A stretch of 7,441 bases of DNA from Chloroflexota bacterium (GTDB lineage: Bacteria; Chloroflexota; Dehalococcoidia; DSTF01; RBG-16-68-14), in the NCBI GenBank assembly GCA_022573935.1, contig JACZTE010000039.1:1-7441 (forward strand), read 5' to 3'. A program made the position numbers and the translations under genes. How positions within the stretch are numbered: the stretch's first letter is position 1; each line of letters begins with the position of its first letter. Positions 1 through 4,779 of the stretch are shown here, piece by piece. The notes beneath the pieces are model-generated. The model ran no database searches. It saw only the letters and a list, made by a program, of their open reading frames with translations, and had not been told where the DNA came from.

Positions 1-699
1 CTTGCTGATCCGGACGGAGAAGTAGATCGGGAGGAGCGTGAAGAAGGTGGCAAAGGTATCGACGGTGAAGAAGTGGGAGAGCTGAATATGAAACGCGGAG
101 ATCGCGACGAGGAAGGCGGCCAGCAACGCCACCCTGCGGTTAAAGAGCAGGCCCCCGATCAAGAACACCAGGAACACGGTGCCGGTATCGAAGAGGGCGG
201 AGAGCGTCCTCCCCACCAAGTTCCCATCGTAGCCCGCCAGCGTCAGGTCGCGGCTTCGCTCACCGCGGTTGTCGAAGAGCAGATCCATGCCGTCGCCGAT
301 GACGGGGGTGCTCTCTACTTTGTCCGCTGCCTCGCCTGCTATCTTCGTCAAGAAGAGCGGGAAGGTGCCGTAGACGAAGCTGCCGCCTCGGTTGTACGGG
401 TTGAGCTTCGAATTCTCGCTATCGAAGTAGGCGCCGACGCTGCCCGGCACCTCGATATCCTGCGTCACGAAGCTGAGGAAGCGCTCGTCCGGGTGCAGGT
501 GGAGACCGCCGTCCCAGTTCACCCCCCAGAGACGCAACAGGAGGGCGATGAACAGGATCACAACGATGGCGGCGACGGTCCAGTCCGGCCTTCTCGTCGC
601 CGAAGTGCCCGCCGCGGCCAGCCGACCTGCCACGCCTTGCGGCGCGGCCTCCGGTGAGGCTGCCCCGGTGTCGATTGTGCTCGTCTCTTCTTCGCTCAT
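1..699 (-). CDS. GT-C fold membrane glycosyltransferase (GT39/PMT-like), N-terminal part, runs off the left edge
   Basis: This is the N-terminal 233 residues of a larger integral membrane protein; no stop is reached before base 1. The start is ATG at 699-697, with an in-frame TGA just upstream and only a weak GAGAAG as ribosome site. A hydrophilic, Ala/Glu-rich tail (1-38) is followed by a first membrane helix (about 40-58). Next comes a loop with WDGGLHLHPDERF (62-74), whose D71-E72 pair matches the acidic pair in the first outer loop of PMT/ArnT-type GT-C enzymes, where it is thought to be catalytic. Further recognisable blocks are PYNRGGSFVYGTFPLF (101-116), helices at about 164-186 and 189-205, and LSHFFTVDTF (207-216). 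Family members transfer sugar from a polyprenyl-phosphate donor on the outer membrane face. I remember this block pattern from Chloroflexota proteins annotated as GT39 or phospholipid-carrier-dependent glycosyltransferases. It is the last visible gene of the leftward unit, 49 bp after a methyltransferase. The acceptor is unknown. Confidence 0.85.
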   Translation of the reverse strand, partial: MSEEETSTIDTGAASPEAAPQGVAGRLAAAGTSATRRPDWTVAAIVVILFIALLLRLWGVNWDGGLHLHPDERFLSFVTQDIEVPGSVGAYFDSENSKLNPYNRGGSFVYGTFPLFLTKIAGEAADKVESTPVIGDGMDLLFDNRGERSRDLTLAGYDGNLVGRTLSALFDTGTVFLVFLIGGLLFNRRVALLAAFLVAISAFHIQLSHFFTVDTFATFFTLLPIYFSVRISK

Positions 700-748
700 A
701 AACCGCTTCTCAGATCAAACGACGGTGCCTAGCTCAGCATCTCAGCGC

Positions 749-1582
749 TCATGCCACGCGCTCTCGCTTCTGGCAGTGAAAATAGAGGAACGCGCCCTCA
801 TCTCCCTCTCCCTCTTCGGCCAGTCGCGCCAGCCATCTGGCCAGGGGCAGGTAGCGACCCTTTCCCGGCCAGACGATCCATCGCCCCAGCAGCCATCTGG
901 TGAGGTAAGACGGGATCGATAGGTACTGTGCGGCGTCCATCGCCCTGGTACTGGCTGCTGGGAAGTAGTATCGCCAACTTCGCACCAGGAAGCCAGCCTG
1001 CGTGAGCCGCTCCTCCCAGATGTGAGGCGGGTCGCAATGGTACACCTCGGCGACGTAGCTGATCCACCGTCCGTAGGCGCGAGCCAGGGCGGGCACGCGA
1101 AGGAAGCGGCTAAGGGCAGCTCCCAGATGATACGGGAGGAAGTGTTGGCTGGGAACGGTGAGGATGAGCGTGCCGAACGGCGCCAACACGCGGCTCATCT
1201 CTTGGAGCACGGCCTGCTGCTCAGGGATGTGCTCCAGTGCCGAGTTGCAGACGACGGACGCGAACGCCTCGCTGCGGAAGGGCAACGAGACGCCGGAGGA
1301 GGCGACGAGGGATCGATGGGCGTCGTGCCTCGATGCCCAGCGTAGGATCCCACGGTCAATGTCGATGCCTACCGCCAGCGGCGTATCAGAGAGTGCGTGG
1401 GCGAAGGTGCCATCGCCGCAGCCCAGGTCGAGCACAGGAGCGGTCAACTCGACGTCTGACACGAGCAGACACTCGACGGAGCGGGCGAGCGCTCGGTGCA
1501 GCAGCACATGGGGCAGCAGCCGATCGAGGTAGGCGATCTGCTGCTGCTTTCGGCCGGCCGCGGGGGGAGCGTCGACGACCAT
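749..1582 (-). CDS. Class I SAM-dependent methyltransferase (Methyltransf_11 type)
   Basis: A 277-residue enzyme predicted to transfer a methyl group from S-adenosylmethionine. The Rossmann core is clear: motif I VLDLGCGDGTF (50-60) binds SAM; the acidic residue after strand 2 is in GIDID (72-76); FASVVCNSALEHIP (107-120) gives motif IV and the post-motif helix; MSRVLAPFGTLILTVPS (129-145) is the usual later strand. The C-terminal third (about 150-255) is rich in Trp, Tyr, Leu and Arg, for example RWLLGRWIVW (229-238), which could let it lie on a membrane. The start is ATG at 1582-1580, supported by AGAGG six bases upstream. That site overlaps the stop of the preceding methyltransferase, so the two are probably translationally coupled. 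Glycosyltransferase neighbours suggest a sugar or lipid-linked glycan substrate, but the sequence does not identify it. Confidence is high for the family and low for the substrate. Confidence 0.9.
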   Translation of the reverse strand: MVVDAPPAAGRKQQQIAYLDRLLPHVLLHRALARSVECLLVSDVELTAPVLDLGCGDGTFAHALSDTPLAVGIDIDRGILRWASRHDAHRSLVASSGVSLPFRSEAFASVVCNSALEHIPEQQAVLQEMSRVLAPFGTLILTVPSQHFLPYHLGAALSRFLRVPALARAYGRWISYVAEVYHCDPPHIWEERLTQAGFLVRSWRYYFPAASTRAMDAAQYLSIPSYLTRWLLGRWIVWPGKGRYLPLARWLARLAEEGEGDEGAFLYFHCQKRERVA

Positions 1583-1588
1583 GGTGCG

Positions 1589-1593
1589 CCTCT
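1589..1593 (-). promoter_or_regulatory. Shine-Dalgarno site of the second methyltransferase, overlapping the upstream stop
   Basis: On the minus strand AGAGG lies six bases before the ATG at 1582 and shares bases with the TAG stop at 1594-1592. This is the best ribosome site in the leftward unit. It fixes the start of the downstream methyltransferase and points to translational coupling. Confidence 0.6.
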
Positions 1594-2347
1594 AGCCGCC
1601 CGGCTCGTCGGCCGGCGGGCGATCCTCCTTCTCCGCGACGACGATCAGCCCCTCGCCGAGGGACACAGGTATGAATGGGAAGACGGTCACGGTCTGAACG
1701 ATAGCCGGAAAGCCGAAGAAGAGGAGCTGCAACTGAGCCGGCACCAGCGGCACGTACGGCACGTCCCAGAAGCCATCGCCGAACGCCCGCACGATGCGAA
1801 AGCCGGCCTCGTTCAGCATTCGATACCAGGTCTCCGGCTGGTGTAGCGAGATGTGGGTCTCGTCGGTGAAGCCGTACCACTTCTGCCCCTTCCGCTTCAC
1901 GAAGGGCGACGCCATGTTCGGCGTGGCCATCAGCAGCAGCCCGCCAGGGCTGAGGACTTCGGCGCACTGGGCCAGCACCTCCTCGGGCCGGGAGACATGC
2001 TCGAGGACGTGCAGGGCGATCACCACATCCAGAGCATCCGGCCCGAACTCGCCGATCTCCTCCGCCGAGAGCTGTTTGAACTGCGTGTTGGGAGCCACTT
2101 GGCGGGCGCCCTCGAGCGCGGACTCCGACACGTCGATGCCGTAGGTCTCGAACTGCGGCTCCAGGCGGGCGAGCGTGTGCCCAATGTCGCAGCCGATCTC
2201 GAGCAGCCGTCCCGACCGGCGATAGCGACGCACCAGGTTCGCGTAGAAGCGTCTGGCCCACCAGTACTGGCTGAACCTTCCGCCGTACTTGCCCGCCTCG
2301 AAATAGCCGCTGTCGCTCGTCGAGTTCATGTCCCTCGCTTCGGCCAT
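1592..2347 (-). CDS. Class I SAM-dependent methyltransferase (Methyltransf_23 type) with hydrophobic C-terminal segment
   Basis: A 251-residue methyltransferase. Motif I is LLEIGCDIGHTL (48-59): it keeps E-x-G-C-x-x-G but has Asp where the common GCGTG form has Gly, a tolerated variation in this superfamily. The strand 2 acidic residue is in YGIDVSESAL (69-78); DVVIALHVLEHVSRPEEVL (107-125) and LSPGGLLLMATPN (132-144) are the usual later motifs. THISLH (164-169) is a block common in sugar- and lipid-modifying members. The last part, PYVPLVPAQLQLLFFGFPAI (197-216) and the hydrophobic run to about 229, could dip into or lie on the membrane. The start at 2347 has only AGG seven bases upstream. 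An in-frame ATG at 2329 is preceded by GAGGG but with very short spacing, so it is less likely. The gene lies 23 bp after the GT4 gene and 9 bp before the next methyltransferase. A lipid-linked sugar substrate is inferred, not shown. Confidence 0.9.
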   Translation of the reverse strand: MAEARDMNSTSDSGYFEAGKYGGRFSQYWWARRFYANLVRRYRRSGRLLEIGCDIGHTLARLEPQFETYGIDVSESALEGARQVAPNTQFKQLSAEEIGEFGPDALDVVIALHVLEHVSRPEEVLAQCAEVLSPGGLLLMATPNMASPFVKRKGQKWYGFTDETHISLHQPETWYRMLNEAGFRIVRAFGDGFWDVPYVPLVPAQLQLLFFGFPAIVQTVTVFPFIPVSLGEGLIVVAEKEDRPPADEPGG

Positions 2348-2370
2348 CGCTTTGCCTGTTTCATCAGCGT

Positions 2371-3567
2371 CTAACGCTCTCCTGATACCTTCTCCGCGAC
2401 CGGACCCCGGCGCACCGGCGGCCGGCCGGTCAGCGAAAGGAAGAGGTCTTCATAGAAGTCTACAGCCTCGGTAGCGTTGAACGTCTGTGAGATCTGCTCA
2501 TATGGCTTCACGTAGCTGGCGCGGTCGCTCAACACCTTCGTGATCGCCGCAGCCAGGCCGGCAACATCGCGGGGCGCGGCGATCTCGCCCATGCCCGTCG
2601 CCCGCACCGGCTCCCGCACGCCCGGCAGGTCCGAGGCCACCACCGGCGTGCCGCAGAGCATCGCTTCCGCCTGCACCATGCCGAACGACTCGGTCGAATT
2701 AATGCTCGGCAGCACGAGGACATCGCATGTCGAGTAGAACTCGGCTAGCTGTGCCGACGGCAACTGGCCGGGGAAGACTAGCCGGTCGCCCAGCGCCGCG
2801 ATGCCGGGGCGCAGCCGTTCGTAGACCCGTTCGCCGAACACCTTCTCGCGCTGCCCCGCCAGCACGAATCGGGCATCCGGGAAGGAGCGCAGCACCTCCG
2901 GCACGGCGTCGATAAGATATCCGACGCCCTTATCCTCGGCGAAGCGGCCGAGGAAGCCGACGATGGGGCCATCGCCCAGGCCGTACCGTCGGCGGAGGTC
3001 GAGCGGTTCGCCCTCGCCGGCCCTGGGCGTGGGGCAGGGCGGGTACACCGCCAGCAGCTTCGACTTGTACCGCTGCAGGAAGCCCGAGTGCTCGGCGTAG
3101 TCGTCGGAGGTAGCGACGATCCGATGCGAGCAGCGAGCCGTGAGGTGGTGTGAGAGCGAGATCGACGCGCCGAAGATGGTGCTAGCGAGACCGCCTGGCA
3201 GCTCAATATCGCACTGATACGCAGTAACCGTCGGCTTTCGCGCGATCAACCGCGCGTAGGCGGCCACCGCCGACGCCTCGAACTGGGGTAGGTGAAGGAA
3301 GAGCAGGTCGTGTTGGTGGAGGAGCCGCGCGGCGCGCCAGAAGAAGCCCGGCATGAACACGCCCTTGCTCAGCCGCAGCCAGACCGCCGGCCGGATCACC
3401 TGCGCGCCATCGATCTCCTCGCGGTACGGCAGCGCGCGGTCGTAGTGAGAGGTGAGAACGGTGACCTGATGGCCTCGCTCGACAAGGCCCTTGACGACGC
3501 GGGCGGCGTAAACGGTGAGTCCACTAACGTGAGGGGTGTAGTATGTGAGGGTGGTAAGAATGCGCAT
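2371..3567 (-). CDS. Glycosyltransferase family 4 (GT-B fold) protein
   Basis: A 398-residue cytosolic or membrane-associated retaining glycosyltransferase of the GT4 family, which moves sugar from a nucleotide-sugar donor. The N-terminal Rossmann domain begins MRILTTLTYYTPHVSGLTVY, with the glycine loop (GLT, 16-18) near the acceptor and donor site. FLHLPQFEA (90-98) contains the His that often contacts the donor. The C-terminal domain starts near IVGFLGRFAEDKG (202-214), where Arg208 and Lys213 match donor-phosphate-binding residues. The family hallmark EX7E is exact: ESFGMVQAE, Glu293 to Glu301. GTPVVASDLPGVREPV (306-321) is the typical following block. Length is normal for GT4. I chose the ATG at 3567-3565 rather than the TTG one codon upstream (3570) because MRIL is a typical GT4 N-terminus. 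Neither start has a ribosome site, but a 15-codon leader frame ends in TGATG at this ATG. It is the first gene of the leftward unit. Donor and acceptor are unknown; mannosyl or glucosyl transfer to a lipid carrier is a guess. Confidence 0.93.
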   Translation of the reverse strand: MRILTTLTYYTPHVSGLTVYAARVVKGLVERGHQVTVLTSHYDRALPYREEIDGAQVIRPAVWLRLSKGVFMPGFFWRAARLLHQHDLLFLHLPQFEASAVAAYARLIARKPTVTAYQCDIELPGGLASTIFGASISLSHHLTARCSHRIVATSDDYAEHSGFLQRYKSKLLAVYPPCPTPRAGEGEPLDLRRRYGLGDGPIVGFLGRFAEDKGVGYLIDAVPEVLRSFPDARFVLAGQREKVFGERVYERLRPGIAALGDRLVFPGQLPSAQLAEFYSTCDVLVLPSINSTESFGMVQAEAMLCGTPVVASDLPGVREPVRATGMGEIAAPRDVAGLAAAITKVLSDRASYVKPYEQISQTFNATEAVDFYEDLFLSLTGRPPVRRGPVAEKVSGER

Positions 3568-3614
3568 CAAGTACCGGACTGTCGCGCCGATCCCCGAAAT
3601 AGAGAAGATGACAT
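3567..3614 (-). other. Possible 15-codon leader ORF overlapping the GT4 start codon
   Basis: On the minus strand an ATG at 3614-3612 opens a frame for MSSSLFRGSARQSGT. It ends in TGA at 3569-3567, and the A of that stop is the A of the GT4 ATG (TGATG). The predicted transcription start near 3620 would leave only about six bases before this ATG, so it could be read as a leaderless message that delivers ribosomes to the GT4 start, which has no ribosome site of its own. The frame is short enough to occur by chance and the peptide has no recognisable features. Confidence 0.25.
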
Positions 3615-3626
3615 ATCGTGTGCGCC

Positions 3627-3632
3627 ATTATA
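3627..3632 (-). promoter_or_regulatory. Predicted extended -10 promoter of the leftward unit
   Basis: The minus strand reads TGGTATAAT, an exact consensus -10 hexamer (3632-3627) with the upstream TG of an extended -10 element. No TTGACA-like -35 is present at normal spacing (GGGCGT at 3655-3650), which fits an extended -10 promoter. Transcription would start near 3620, about 53 bases before the GT4 ATG. It lies in the only sizeable gap of the window and faces the glycosyltransferase-methyltransferase genes. Confidence 0.55.
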
Positions 3633-3639
3633 CCATGTG

Positions 3640-3661
3640 CCTAGGCGAAACGCCCCCTAGG
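3640..3661. repeat. Paired CCTAGG palindromes around the -35 position, possible operator
   Basis: Two CCTAGG palindromes (3640-3645 and 3656-3661) have start points 16 bp apart and are separated by CGAAACGCCC. The left arm CCTAGGCG also pairs with the right arm if three C bases are looped out. The pair lies 7 bp upstream of the predicted leftward -10 and brackets its -35 position, where a regulator could act on one or both divergent units. The only other CCTAGG in the window is at 4484-4489 inside a coding region. Function is inferred from position alone. Confidence 0.35.
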
Positions 3662-3680
3662 AAGCGCGGGTGTATCATCA

Positions 3681-3708
3681 TTCAAACGGTGAGAAGTTGA
3701 CGAATAGT
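3681..3708 (+). promoter_or_regulatory. Weak candidate promoter of the rightward unit
   Basis: TTCAAA (3681-3686, four of six matches to TTGACA) and AATAGT (3703-3708, four of six matches to TATAAT) are 16 bp apart and would start transcription near 3715, about 20 bases before the flippase-like gene. A better -10 match, TATCAT at 3673-3678, lacks a -35 partner. The rightward genes need a promoter in this gap, but which sequence serves is uncertain. Confidence 0.25.
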
Positions 3709-3734
3709 GCCAACCATCCTCATCGAAGGGAGCC

Positions 3735-4778
3735 GTGACCAGGAACGCTATGCTCTCGAAGCGCTTGGGCGGCCTTGGCAGATTCCAGCCGGTGCTGGGC
3801 GTGCTCGTCAGCGTCGTCGCGCTCTACTTTGCGCTGCGGGGCGTTGACTGGTCGGCCGCAGGCGAGGCCTTCCAGGACGCCCGCTACCCGCTCCTCCTGC
3901 CCGCACTGGCCGCGATGCTGGCGGCGCTCTTCTTTCGGTCAGTGCGCTGGCGGCTCCTCTTCTACCCGGAGCCCGGCCTGAAGCCGGGTACGTTCTTCGG
4001 CGTACTCAACGTCGGCTACATGGTGAACAACCTCCTGCCCCTACAGGTCGGCGACCTGGCGCGGGCGTACCTGCTGGGCGAGCTACAGGGGCTGAGCAAG
4101 ACGCGCGCCTTCTCGACCGTGGTCGTCGAGCGAATCGTCGACGTGCTCGTGCTCTTCGGCCTGCTGATGATCCTGATGCCGTTCATCTCAGTACCTGCCT
4201 GGGCGGCGGTACCGGTCGGCGTGGCCGCCGGCCTGGTTCTTCTGCTGGGGGGCTTGCTGGTAGCCTTCGCCGGCAACAGAAAATGGGTACATTCGCTGCT
4301 GGAAGCGCTCTTGCGATTCGTCCCGGGCCGGTTTCACGAGAACTTCAAAGGCGCGGCTGAGTCCGCGCTCGATGGGCTTGGCGTCCTATCGACGCCGCGT
4401 ATCCTGGCCCTGGTCGTCGGCTGGTCCGTGGCTTCGTGGCTAACCACCACCCTGGTCCTCTTCTTCACGATGCAGGCGTTCAACCTAGGCCTGCCCTTCT
4501 CGGCGGCCGTCTTCGTCGTCGTGATGACCAGCTTCGGCTTCTTCATCCCCTCTTCGCCCGGCGCCCTGGGCGTGTACCACGCCATCTCGATCGAATCGCT
4601 CGTGCGGGTCTTCGAACTCGACCGCGGGCTCGCCGCCAGCTATTCTATGGTGGCGTACCTGCTCTTCTATCTGCCGCCGCTGGTGATCGCAGTAGTGTTT
4701 CTGTGGAGAGAGAACCTCTCCTGGCGGCAACTGCGGAGCTGGACCACGCAACCATCGGCAGTTGAGGGCCCCGACTAG
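3735..4778 (+). CDS. Flippase-like integral membrane protein (LPG synthase TM domain family, UPF0104)
   Basis: A 347-residue membrane protein with about seven or eight predicted helices (roughly 17-35, 52-69, 86-103, 125-150, 158-180, 222-247, 256-276, 301-324). It carries the family signature: VNNLLPLQVGDLARAYLLGE (97-116), VVVERIVDVLVLFGLL (129-144) and FFIPSSPGALGVYHA (269-283). This is the membrane half of MprF (lysylphosphatidylglycerol synthase and flippase). The cytosolic synthase domain is absent, so aminoacyl-lipid synthesis is not expected. Stand-alone members often sit beside glycosyltransferases and are called flippase-like; transport of a lipid-linked sugar is inferred, not shown. 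The start is uncertain: GTG at 3735 has AAGGGAG at 3726-3732, while ATG at 3750 has AGGA five bases upstream and would give 342 residues. It is the first rightward gene, one base before the next start, so the two are surely co-transcribed. Confidence 0.88.
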   Translation: MTRNAMLSKRLGGLGRFQPVLGVLVSVVALYFALRGVDWSAAGEAFQDARYPLLLPALAAMLAALFFRSVRWRLLFYPEPGLKPGTFFGVLNVGYMVNNLLPLQVGDLARAYLLGELQGLSKTRAFSTVVVERIVDVLVLFGLLMILMPFISVPAWAAVPVGVAAGLVLLLGGLLVAFAGNRKWVHSLLEALLRFVPGRFHENFKGAAESALDGLGVLSTPRILALVVGWSVASWLTTTLVLFFTMQAFNLGLPFSAAVFVVVMTSFGFFIPSSPGALGVYHAISIESLVRVFELDRGLAASYSMVAYLLFYLPPLVIAVVFLWRENLSWRQLRSWTTQPSAVEGPD

Positions 4779-4779
4779 C

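Noticed and set aside
73..657. A 194-codon plus-strand open frame near the left edge
   Set aside because: It is antisense to the GT-C gene on the minus strand, which shows recognisable helices and an HPDER loop. The plus frame is Glu/Arg/His-rich with no family features.
700..748. Gap before the left-edge gene as a possible terminator or promoter
   Set aside because: I see no stable hairpin with a T-run and no convincing -10/-35 pair on the minus strand, so the gap is treated as an ordinary intra-operon spacer.
830..901. Direct repeat CAGCCATCTGG at 830-840 and 891-901
   Set aside because: Both copies encode Arg-Trp-Leu in a Trp-rich stretch of the methyltransferase. Two short copies with no flanking symmetry are best explained by codon reuse.
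1386..2261. A 291-codon open frame on the minus strand across both methyltransferase genes
   Set aside because: It is a frame-shifted shadow: Arg-rich and low in complexity. It spans the junction of two genes that each carry intact SAM-binding motifs.
3292..3660. A 122-codon plus-strand open frame covering the GT4 start and the divergent promoter region
   Set aside because: It is antisense to the well-supported N-terminus of the GT4 enzyme and its composition is unlike a real protein.
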